A DNA stretch of 64,000 bases, taken from contig NZ_JABAII010000003.1 in NCBI RefSeq assembly GCF_012641405.1, forward strand, positions 62,001-126,000, written 5' to 3'. The position numbers were made by a program, and so were the translations under genes. The notes below the pieces were generated by a model. It did no database searches and was not told the origin of the DNA. It worked only from the letters and a program-made list of their open reading frames with translations. The DNA comes from Rhizobium sp. P40RR-XXII (GTDB taxonomy: Bacteria > Pseudomonadota > Alphaproteobacteria > Rhizobiales > Rhizobiaceae). The first letter of the stretch is position 1. The number at the start of each line of letters is the position of its first letter. This document shows, piece by piece, positions 17,485 to 25,279 of this stretch.

Positions 17485-19338
17485 ATGTCCATTTCAGATA
17501 CGATCTACCGACCCTTCGAAAGGCTGATCCAGCCGCTCGATATCCCCTACCGGCCCCTGCCGTCGAAGGGGCCACTGGCCGTTCTTCTTCACTTCGTCCT
17601 GATGTTTCGCGGCATCCTGGTCACGCTCGCCCTCTGCACCATGGCGATCGAGGCCATGAGCCTGACCATCGTTTGGGGCCTGTCTGTCATTGTTGATGGC
17701 GTCACGCAGCAAGGTGCTGCCGCTTTCCTGCACAACGACCGGATGCTGTTGATTTTCCTTGGCCTGATGCTTTTTCCCTGCATCCCGATTGGCTCTTTCC
17801 TCGTCAATACGCTGAATTCGCACACGCTCGGCATCGGCATGCCGGCCGCTATTCAATGGCAGGGCCACAGGGCGGTGGAGCGGCAGGACCTCGCCTTCTT
17901 CCACGATCTCTATGCGGGCCAGGTCGCCTCGCGCCTGCAGCAGGTAGCGTCGGCCGTGCAGCAGCAGGTCATTTCGGCCTTCCAGTCCATCCCGCGCTTT
18001 ATCATGCAGATGGTCGGCTCCGTCGTCCTTCTGAGCGCGCTCTCCTGGCAGCTTGCTCTTCCGTCCATCATTTGGATCACGCTCAACGTGCTTCTCGCCG
18101 TCAGGTTGGCGCCCGTCTTCACTGAGCGCTCACGCCGCTCCGCCAAGCGTCGCAGCCAGATTTCCGGCGCCATCACCGATCTCTACGCCAACATGCAGAT
18201 GGTCAAGCAATTCGCCGCCGAAGACAGCGAGGCCGGCGCTATCAGAGGCATAATCGGCAAGGCAATCAAGGCGCAGCAGAGCGAACAGCGCATCTACCGT
18301 ACCGCTGAAGTCGTCGTCGTGGTTCTCAACATGATGCACTGGCTGGCCATCCTGTCGATCGGCTTTACGGGGCTCGTCGACGGCTTCGTCACGATCGGCG
18401 AGTTCACGGCCGCCGTCTATGTTCTCAACCGCCTCTCCGGTCACACATTTACATTCCTGCAGATGGGCCAGCAGATTTTCCAGGCGATCGGCACGATCAA
18501 GGACGCCATGCCGGTCATGACAACCCCACCCACCATCACCGACCGCCCGGATGCCGCTGATCTCAAGGTCGAGACCGGCGAGATCCGTTTCGAAAATGTC
18601 CACTTCGCCTACAAGGCCGGCAAGCCTGTCATCGAAGATCTGTCGCTGACGGTCCACCCCGGCGAAAAGGTCGGCTTCGTCGGCCTTTCGGGTGCGGGCA
18701 AGACCACGCTCGCAAACCTGCTCTTGCGCTTCTACGATATCAGGGAGGGCGCGATCCTGATCGACGGGCAGGATATCCGCGCCGTCAGCCAGGCAAGCCT
18801 TCGGCGCGCCATTGGTGTCATCGCGCAGGATGTGGCGCTGCTGCATCGTTCGGTCGGTGACAATATCCGCTATGGCCGGCCGGAGGCGAGCGAACAGGAG
18901 GTCGAAGAAGTGGCGAAGATGGCAGCGGCCGACGCCTTCATCGCCGACCTTACAGATAGCGAAGGCCGCAAGGGCTTCGATGCTTTCGTCGGCGACCGCG
19001 GCATCAAGCTATCAGGCGGCCAGCGCCAACGCGTCGCAATCGCGCGCGTCCTATTGAAGGATGCGCCGATCCTGGTGCTGGACGAGGCGACCTCGGCTCT
19101 CGATAGCGAATCCGAGGCCGCCATACAGGAAAAGCTCGCCCTTGTGATGGAGGGAAAAACCGTCATCGCCATTGCGCATCGCCTTTCAACCATCGCCAGA
19201 ATGGACCGGATCGTCGTGCTCGATGGCGGGCGGATTGTGGAAGAAGGCAGACCGGAGGAATTGGCGCAGCAGGAGGGCCTGTTTGCGCGGCTATGGAGAC
19301 GCCAGACCGGCGGTTTCATCGCCGAGGAAATCAATTAG
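17485..19338 (+). CDS. ABC exporter, fused membrane and ATPase domains
   Basis: A 617-residue half-transporter. The membrane domain has about six segments over residues 40-330 (LVTLALCTMAIEAMSLTIVW is the first), and the ATPase domain covers about 365-600: Walker A GLSGAGKTT, Q-loop GVIAQDVALLHRSV, signature [16 protein letters not shown], Walker B ILVLDEATSALDSES, switch His AIAHRLST. It belongs to the multidrug/lipid exporter group and should act as a homodimer. The start at 17485 is the usual one for this subfamily; an ATG at 17425 is possible. It converges with the FAD oxidoreductase gene. Substrate unknown. Confidence 0.88.
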   Translation: MSISDTIYRPFERLIQPLDIPYRPLPSKGPLAVLLHFVLMFRGILVTLALCTMAIEAMSLTIVWGLSVIVDGVTQQGAAAFLHNDRMLLIFLGLMLFPCIPIGSFLVNTLNSHTLGIGMPAAIQWQGHRAVERQDLAFFHDLYAGQVASRLQQVASAVQQQVISAFQSIPRFIMQMVGSVVLLSALSWQLALPSIIWITLNVLLAVRLAPVFTERSRRSAKRRSQISGAITDLYANMQMVKQFAAEDSEAGAIRGIIGKAIKAQQSEQRIYRTAEVVVVVLNMMHWLAILSIGFTGLVDGFVTIGEFTAAVYVLNRLSGHTFTFLQMGQQIFQAIGTIKDAMPVMTTPPTITDRPDAADLKVETGEIRFENVHFAYKAGKPVIEDLSLTVHPGEKVGFVGLSGAGKTTLANLLLRFYDIREGAILIDGQDIRAVSQASLRRAIGVIAQDVALLHRSVGDNIRYGRPEASEQEVEEVAKMAAADAFIADLTDSEGRKGFDAFVGDRGIKLSGGQRQRVAIARVLLKDAPILVLDEATSALDSESEAAIQEKLALVMEGKTVIAIAHRLSTIARMDRIVVLDGGRIVEEGRPEELAQQEGLFARLWRRQTGGFIAEEIN

Positions 19339-19380
19339 CCGGACGGGAAGAGAGCCATCTTGTCACACCGACCGAGTGGT

Positions 19381-19406
19381 GGACCTCGCATTTCGAAGCG
19401 AGGTCC
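19381..19406. terminator. Hairpin between convergent genes
   Basis: GGACCTCGC, 8-base loop, GCGAGGTCC: a perfect 9-bp stem in the 86-bp gap between two genes that end facing each other. It lacks a clear T run, so it may act as a two-way weak terminator or an mRNA 3' end stabiliser. Confidence 0.5.
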
Positions 19407-19424
19407 GCATCGTCTCCGAGCAAA

Positions 19425-20552
19425 CTATTTGGCAAAGCGTTCCGGCCGGAAGGCAGCCAGAAGCGGATGCCGTTTGCCGGTGGCGATCTCGTCGGCAAGC
19501 AGCTCGCCCGCGATCAGGCCGAGAGTGGCGCCGCTGTGGCTGAAAGCAACGAAATAGCCTGGTATCGCCTGCAATTCGCCGAAAACAGGCTCACCATCGC
19601 CTGGAATTGGTTTGGGGCCGACGCCATAGTCGCCGATTTCGAGTTTCGGGTTCCCTTCCAGAACCTTTGAGGCCTCCAACAACAAGCCTTCAAGGGTCGA
19701 TGGCTTGATCTGATAGCTGCCATCGGTATTCACGACGACCTCTTCTTCCGACCAGGCCGAATCCAGGGCAAAGGCACCGTCTGGGGTCGGACGAATGGCG
19801 ACGCGCGGCGTGTTCAGCACAGCCTTCAGCGGATGCTTGACCGGCTTCGTCCGGACGAGAAGTGCGATCGGCGTATCATCGCCGATATACTGGCCGGCCT
19901 CGGCAACGATCGCGGGCACTTCGCCGCCGGCAGCCAGCAGCACCGCATCGGCCGGCCAATGGGCGCCGTTTGCGGTCATGACGCCGCGGGCGCGGCCATC
20001 CCGCACGTCGATCGTCGCCCGGCCGGCATCGGTGACGATTTCACCACCCACCGCGCGGAATTCCTCGGCAAGAACGCCGATCAAAGATGGCAGATCGACC
20101 CAGCCCTCGCCCGGATTGAAGATCGCTCCTTGTCTGGTCACAGAGCGAGCATCGACGCCGGGTGTAATCTTGGCAATCCGATCCGGCGCCAGCAATTGCG
20201 CATGATAGCCAAGATCACGCTCGTAGTCGAAAACGGCGGCAATCTCGTTGCCGGCATCGTCCGCATCCCAGGTCAGGCCGCCGTCGAAGCGCAACCAAGG
20301 CGCACCCGGATATTTGGCTGATAGCGTGCGATAGCGGTCGATGCCGGCCATGCGCGTCCGATGATACGCATCCGAGCGACGCCGGGCCGAATTGAGCCAG
20401 GCGAGCGAGCGACCCGATGCGCCGTTCGCCAGCGCGCCATCGTTGATAAGAGTTGTTTGAATGCCGAGCCGCGCCAGATGAACGGCAGTGGAGACCCCGA
20501 AGATACCGCCGCCGACGACAATAACTTTCGAAGGACGAGTGGGAGCATGCAT
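19425..20552 (-). CDS. FAD-dependent oxidoreductase (DAO family)
   Basis: A 375-residue flavoenzyme of the D-amino acid oxidase/glycine oxidase group. The N-terminal dinucleotide fold is KVIVVGGGIFGVSTAVHLAR; the C-terminal FAD contact is FSHSGATLGLIAGELLADEI. It is likely to oxidise an amine or amino acid at the C-N bond. ATG at 20552 has AAGG nine bases upstream and was preferred over a GTG at 20570. It is the last gene of the operon after the binding protein and fused ABC transporter, so it probably attacks the imported compound, which may be an opine-like or N-substituted amino acid. Confidence 0.88.
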   Translation of the reverse strand: MHAPTRPSKVIVVGGGIFGVSTAVHLARLGIQTTLINDGALANGASGRSLAWLNSARRRSDAYHRTRMAGIDRYRTLSAKYPGAPWLRFDGGLTWDADDAGNEIAAVFDYERDLGYHAQLLAPDRIAKITPGVDARSVTRQGAIFNPGEGWVDLPSLIGVLAEEFRAVGGEIVTDAGRATIDVRDGRARGVMTANGAHWPADAVLLAAGGEVPAIVAEAGQYIGDDTPIALLVRTKPVKHPLKAVLNTPRVAIRPTPDGAFALDSAWSEEEVVVNTDGSYQIKPSTLEGLLLEASKVLEGNPKLEIGDYGVGPKPIPGDGEPVFGELQAIPGYFVAFSHSGATLGLIAGELLADEIATGKRHPLLAAFRPERFAK

Positions 20553-20622
20553 GTTGGAAAACCTTGTCACTAGTGGATGTTGTGATCAGGAAGCCGCCGG
20601 AATTCGCCGCCGGCCCTATGTG

Positions 20623-22152
20623 TCAGAGAACCTCGGCAAGGAACCGTTTCAGCCGTTCGCTTTGCGGATCGTCGAAGATCTGCTCCGGCGGGCCTGCCTC
20701 AACGATGCGGCCCTCATCCATGAACACGACCTGGTCGGCCACCTTGCGGGCAAATCCCATCTCGTGCGTGACGACTGCCATAGTCATGCCCTGACGCCCG
20801 AGATTGGCCATCAGGTCGAGCACGCCTTTCACCAGTTCCGGATCGAGCGCGCTGGTGACCTCGTCGAAAAGGACGATTTCCGGGTCCATGGCAAGGGCAC
20901 GGGCAATGGCGACGCGCTGCTGCTGGCCGCCGGAAAGGCCGGCGGGGCGATGGTCCTTGCGCCCGGCGAGCCCCACTTCCGCAAGGCGGGCCTCGGCAAT
21001 CCGGCGGGCCTCGCCCTTCGGCATCTTCTTGATCTTCGTCAGTGACAGCATGACGTTTTCAAGCGCGGTGTGATCGGGAAAGAGATTGAAATGCTGGAAT
21101 ACCATGCCGACGCGCCGGCGCAGGCTTTCGGGCTTCATCGCCAGAATGCTTTCGCCATCGAGCTCGATGGCGCCGCGCTTCGGTTCCACCAGCCGGTTGA
21201 GGCACCTGAGCAGCGTCGACTTGCCCGAGCCGGATGGCCCGATGACGCAGGTCACGGTGCCCCGGGCAATATCGAGATCGATACCTTTCAGCACTTCGAG
21301 ATCGCCATAGGACATGCTGAGATCGCGAATCCTGACGGCGCCACCCTTGAAACGCGGAGCACCGGCATCGCGGGGTGCCGGGGTGCCCGACGCGGCTTCC
21401 AGTTCGCCAACCTCGACAAGACCGCTCGTGGCGCCGGAGCCGCGACCCTGACGTCCAAGACGCAGATGTGTGTCGATATAGTTGACGAGATGCGTCAACG
21501 GAACGGTGATGACCAGGTAGAAGACGCCGGCCAGCAGCAGGGGCGAGAGATTGCCCGTGACGACGGCCTGGTCCTGGCCGACGCGGAAGATCTCGCGCTC
21601 GGACGCCAGCAGCCCCAGAAAATAGACGAGGCTCGAATCCTTGACGTTGCCGATGAACTGGTTGACGAGGGCCGGCAGGACGCGCCGCACGCCTTGCGGA
21701 ATGACGATCAGCCGCATCCCCTGCCCATAGCTCATGCTGAGCGCGCGGCAGGCCTCCATCTGACCGCGCTCGACGCTTTGAATGCCCGATCGGAAGATCT
21801 CGCCGATATAGGCGCCTGCAATCAGGCTGAGCGCGATGATCCCGAGCGGAAACGGCGATGGTCCGAAGAGTTCGCGGCCGATGCGGGCAAAGCCCTGGCC
21901 TATGATCAGGATCGTCACGATCGCCGGCAGGCCACGAAATATATCGGTATAGATGCGCGCCGGCAGGCGCAGCCAGCGGGATTGCGAGATACCCATCACG
22001 GCCAGGATCATGCCGATGATAACGCCAAGCACGGTGGATGCCGCCGCAAGGATCAGGGTGTTCTTCAGTCCGACCGTGATCATGCTCGGCAGGACTTCTG
22101 CCATCGCATCCCAGTCAAGGAAGCTGCGACGGAGGTTTTCAAGCCAATCCAT
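20623..22152 (-). CDS. Amino-acid ABC transporter, permease fused to ATPase
   Basis: A single 509-residue polypeptide with both parts of a polar amino acid importer. Residues about 1-235 are a HisM/GlnP-type permease (TVGLKNTLILAAASTVLG and the EAA-loop region ACRALSMSYGQGMRLIVIPQ); a Gly/Ala-rich linker (about 236-265) leads to a GlnQ-type ATPase (Walker A GPSGSGKST, signature LSGGQQQRVAIARAL, Walker B VLFDEVTSALDPE, switch VVTHEMG). There is no stop or frame change between the parts, so the fusion is real. It lies between the binding protein and FAD oxidoreductase genes. Confidence 0.93.
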   Translation of the reverse strand: MDWLENLRRSFLDWDAMAEVLPSMITVGLKNTLILAAASTVLGVIIGMILAVMGISQSRWLRLPARIYTDIFRGLPAIVTILIIGQGFARIGRELFGPSPFPLGIIALSLIAGAYIGEIFRSGIQSVERGQMEACRALSMSYGQGMRLIVIPQGVRRVLPALVNQFIGNVKDSSLVYFLGLLASEREIFRVGQDQAVVTGNLSPLLLAGVFYLVITVPLTHLVNYIDTHLRLGRQGRGSGATSGLVEVGELEAASGTPAPRDAGAPRFKGGAVRIRDLSMSYGDLEVLKGIDLDIARGTVTCVIGPSGSGKSTLLRCLNRLVEPKRGAIELDGESILAMKPESLRRRVGMVFQHFNLFPDHTALENVMLSLTKIKKMPKGEARRIAEARLAEVGLAGRKDHRPAGLSGGQQQRVAIARALAMDPEIVLFDEVTSALDPELVKGVLDLMANLGRQGMTMAVVTHEMGFARKVADQVVFMDEGRIVEAGPPEQIFDDPQSERLKRFLAEVL

Positions 22153-22222
22153 TCAATTCCCCATGAAATTCTTGAGGTAGGCAAATGCCGCCGTCCGGCT
22201 CGTGCCGGGCGGCGGCGCGGCC

Positions 22223-23050
22223 TTACTTCTTGGGAAGATATTGATCGGGCATCGGCGAGCCGGGGAACCACTTTTCATAAAGCGTCTTCCAGGTGCCGTC
22301 CTGCATCGCTTCGTGCAGCGCCTTGTTGAGCGCCAGGCGGAAGGCGTCGTTGCCCTTGTGGACGACGAAGCCCGCCGGTGCGTCGAAAGACGGAATGTTC
22401 ACCGCAATCTTCAACGCGGGATAGCGCTCGCCATATTGCTTGGCCGCCTCGTAATCGAGGAAATGCGCATCGACGGTGCCATTGTTCAGCGCCGCCACGG
22501 CCGAATTATTGTCGGGGAATTTGACGAGATCCGTGCCGGTGAAGTTCTTCGTGGCGTAGACCTCCTGCAGCGTGCCCTGCACCACGCCGAGGCGTTTGCC
22601 CTTGAGGCCGCTTGCATCCGTGATCGAGGCATCCGATGTCAGAACCGAGAGATAGCCGGCGAGATAGCCGTCCGAGAAATCGACTGTCTTCTTGCGTGCG
22701 TCGGTGGTTCCGATTGCCGCCACGGCGACATCGAAGCGCTGGTTGGCCACGGACGGCAGCAGGGCCGAGAACTCCTGGCCGGTAAACGTCACCTTGTCTT
22801 TGGGAAAGCCCATGCGTGAGACGACGTTCAAAAAGAGTTCGATGTCGAAGCCGGTGAATTGTCCATCGGCCGTTGTGAAAGTGTAGGGCTTGGAATCTCC
22901 CATCGTGCCGACGCTGATGACGCCCGGATCGATCAGATGGTAGGGATTGTCGGCGGCGACAGCCGGGCCGACGCTTGCTGCGACGAGATAGGCCAGCACA
23001 CCGGCGCGCAGAGGCGCGGCAATGGCCGAGAATATACTGGATATGTTCAT
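22223..23050 (-). CDS. Amino-acid ABC transporter substrate-binding protein
   Basis: A 275-residue periplasmic protein of the SBP_bac_3 family. Signal peptide about residues 1-35, ending VGPAVAADN. The mature protein shows [30 protein letters not shown] and the ligand-lobe patterns [12 protein letters not shown] and [14 protein letters not shown]. The start at 23050 follows GGAGAAC; in-frame ATG codons further upstream would run through the operators. It is the first gene of the uptake operon, facing the LacI gene. Ligand not predictable from the sequence alone. Confidence 0.9.
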   Translation of the reverse strand: MNISSIFSAIAAPLRAGVLAYLVAASVGPAVAADNPYHLIDPGVISVGTMGDSKPYTFTTADGQFTGFDIELFLNVVSRMGFPKDKVTFTGQEFSALLPSVANQRFDVAVAAIGTTDARKKTVDFSDGYLAGYLSVLTSDASITDASGLKGKRLGVVQGTLQEVYATKNFTGTDLVKFPDNNSAVAALNNGTVDAHFLDYEAAKQYGERYPALKIAVNIPSFDAPAGFVVHKGNDAFRLALNKALHEAMQDGTWKTLYEKWFPGSPMPDQYLPKK

Positions 23051-23144
23051 GTTCGTTCTCCGCTCTGAAAGGATGCTCTTATCGGCATTCATGCATGCGC
23101 GTCCGCGTCCCTGCCCACAGATCAGCAAGGGATTATCTGGACAA

Positions 23145-23177
23145 GAGACCGGTCTCACATACAAAGAGACCGGTCTC
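23145..23177. promoter_or_regulatory. Two tandem GAGACCGGTCTC operators
   Basis: The perfect 12-bp palindrome GAGACCGGTCTC occurs at 23145-23156 and again at 23166-23177, centre to centre 21 bp, i.e. two helical turns. The central CG and short symmetric shape fit LacI-family operators. The pair sits in the 187-bp divergent region between the binding-protein gene and the LacI gene and probably serves both promoters. Confidence 0.85.
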
Positions 23178-23237
23178 AATCGATATTTGTTAACTTGAGA
23201 TTGACCGTCCGTCAACAACTCTTGTAGTCGTCATCGA

Positions 23238-24317
23238 ATGGAAGAGCCCCTTACCTCAAAACGCTCCGTGACCGTCGCCGACGTTGCCAGGGCAGCGAAT
23301 GTCTCGAAGGCCACCGCCGCGCGCGTGCTCGGCGGCTATGGCGTCGTCAGCGACAAGGTTCGCGAGCAAGTGCTTGCCGCTGCCGCAGCACTCGAATACC
23401 GGCCGAACGAACTGGCCCGCAGCATGACCACGGGCAAATCGGGCATCATCGGCGTTGTGGTCGGCGATATCGAGAATGCCTTCTTCAGCCTGGCGGTCAG
23501 GGGCATCAGCGACGTCGCGCGCATGGCCGGCTTCAATGTGATCATCGCCAATTCCGGTGAGGAACTCGAGGCTGAGAAATCGGCGGTGGACCTGCTCATC
23601 GGCAAGCGCGTCGATGGGCTGATCGTGACCCCGGCGCGCTGCGACCGAATGGAGCATCTTCAGGACATACATCGCGTCGGCGTGCCCCTCGTTCTCTTTG
23701 ACCGAAGCATTCCGGAACTCGGCGTCGATGCTGTGACGGGCGATGATTTCGGCGCAGCCGCGACGGCAACCCGCCATCTTCTCGACATGGGGCATCGCCG
23801 GATCGCCTATATATCCGCCATGGATGCCGAGAGCGAATTCCTTGGCGATAGCCGCGGCATTTCCAATTCGGCGGTGCGCGAACGCGTGGAAGGCGTGCTC
23901 AAGGAACAAGCCGACGCCGGCATAGAGACGGCGCGCTATTACGTGCGGCTCGGCGCAACCGACCAGCCAAGGACGGATGGCGTCGTCAAGAACCTGCTAC
24001 AGGATGCGGCACCGCCAACCGCCCTCATCGCTTCGGACAGCCTCGTCGGCCTTAGGGTTTTCAAGTCTCTGCAGACCCTGGGGCTGTCCATACCGCGCGA
24101 CATCTCGATGATTTCCTTTCTGGATGCCGACTGGACGACCGTTACGACGCCACCGATCACCGTCATCGACCAGCCGGTCTACGAGATGGGCAAGAAGGCG
24201 GCCGAACGGTTGATTTCACGGTTGAACGGCAAGGGCGTTCCCGTGGAGCGCACCGCCATAAAAACAAGCCTCATCCGGCGCGGATCGGTCGCCTCGCTGT
24301 CTCTCAGCGACCAGTAA
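23238..24317 (+). CDS. LacI-family transcriptional regulator of amino-acid-type uptake operon
   Basis: A 359-residue repressor. N-terminal HTH is TVADVARAANVSKATAARVL with hinge helix YRPNELARSMTTGKS; the rest is a periplasmic-binding-protein-like effector domain (GIIGVVVGDIENAFFSLAVR, VDGLIVTPARCD, PTALIASDSLVGLRVFKSLQ). The gene faces the transporter operon over two identical palindromes, so it should control both. LacI proteins mostly sense sugars, so partnership with an amino-acid-type importer and a DAO enzyme suggests a sugar-amino acid conjugate or unusual effector. Confidence 0.93.
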   Translation: MEEPLTSKRSVTVADVARAANVSKATAARVLGGYGVVSDKVREQVLAAAAALEYRPNELARSMTTGKSGIIGVVVGDIENAFFSLAVRGISDVARMAGFNVIIANSGEELEAEKSAVDLLIGKRVDGLIVTPARCDRMEHLQDIHRVGVPLVLFDRSIPELGVDAVTGDDFGAAATATRHLLDMGHRRIAYISAMDAESEFLGDSRGISNSAVRERVEGVLKEQADAGIETARYYVRLGATDQPRTDGVVKNLLQDAAPPTALIASDSLVGLRVFKSLQTLGLSIPRDISMISFLDADWTTVTTPPITVIDQPVYEMGKKAAERLISRLNGKGVPVERTAIKTSLIRRGSVASLSLSDQ

Positions 24318-24593
24318 CGCGTTATATTGTGAGTGGTTGGGAATGCCTGAAAATCAACTCTTCCTTTATCGTTAGGCGGATGTGGCGAACCTGCATCTGC
24401 TCGCCATGACAGGCCCCGCCGCCATCGACGAAGGTGATCGGGCGCAGCCACGACAAACCACAACAACAGATACCGCTCCGATTTCAAACCGCGTTCTGCC
24501 TGCCATCATCCAAGCCCGGCAAACTTTGGCGGCGGAGACGATGAAACAAATTGATTTCAGACATGTTTGACTCCGATAGGAAAGGAGATCGAC

Positions 24594-25091
24594 ATGACAG
24601 AGCCCCGTAAACCAAATCCATCATCCCGCGAGGAAGACTATCGCGACTATGAAGACCGGGACTTGCGTGAGGGGTGGCCGTATTCGGATGCCGACGGCGA
24701 TCCGATAAAGCCCAGGCCCGACAACACGGGCTATGGCGACACGCCGGCTAATTTCGACGAAGATCCGAGCTCCGGGTTTACAAAGGATACCGCCGATGCG
24801 TCGGGACGCGAGGACAGGATCGATACAACCAACCCTTTGCCCGCGAATAGAATAGACGACGATCAACTGGAAGCGCAGATCACGGATCGACTGAAAGAGA
24901 TCGGCGAGGTCGATATCGGCAACATCGACGTGCGTGCCGTTGATGGTGTTGTCACGCTGGAAGGCCGCGTCGAGACAATGTCGCAGCTACGCCACCTGGA
25001 AGCTATCGTTTTGTCGGTACCCGACGTCGTCGGCGTGCGAAACAATCTCGAGACGATCGCCATCGATTCTCATATTCCCGATGAGGATTAA
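24594..25091 (+). CDS. BON-domain protein with disordered acidic N-terminus
   Basis: A 165-residue protein. Residues 1-90 are hydrophilic, rich in Asp/Glu/Pro/Gly and probably disordered; residues about 95-160 are one BON domain (LEAQITDRLKEIGEVDIGNI, VDGVVTLEGRVETMSQ, VVGVRNNLE). There is no signal peptide, so it may be cytoplasmic despite the usual envelope role of BON domains. AAAGGAG precedes the ATG at ideal spacing. It stands alone. Proteins of this design are common in rhizobia and often stress-linked; that is background, not seen here. Confidence 0.8.
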   Translation: MTEPRKPNPSSREEDYRDYEDRDLREGWPYSDADGDPIKPRPDNTGYGDTPANFDEDPSSGFTKDTADASGREDRIDTTNPLPANRIDDDQLEAQITDRLKEIGEVDIGNIDVRAVDGVVTLEGRVETMSQLRHLEAIVLSVPDVVGVRNNLETIAIDSHIPDED

Positions 25092-25279
25092 ATTGAAACG
25101 GCTCAATCTAAGCGAGACTGAAGCTGGATACGACCGCATGAAAACACTGCCCCGTACCTCTTCGATACTTTGATCATTGCATCGCTCCCGAGAACAAGGC
25201 AGCATATTCTTCCCTGGCGCAGCATTTCTCCGAATTGCTCCTATTGCCTGGGGATGCGGGCAAAGGAACCGACACCGCA

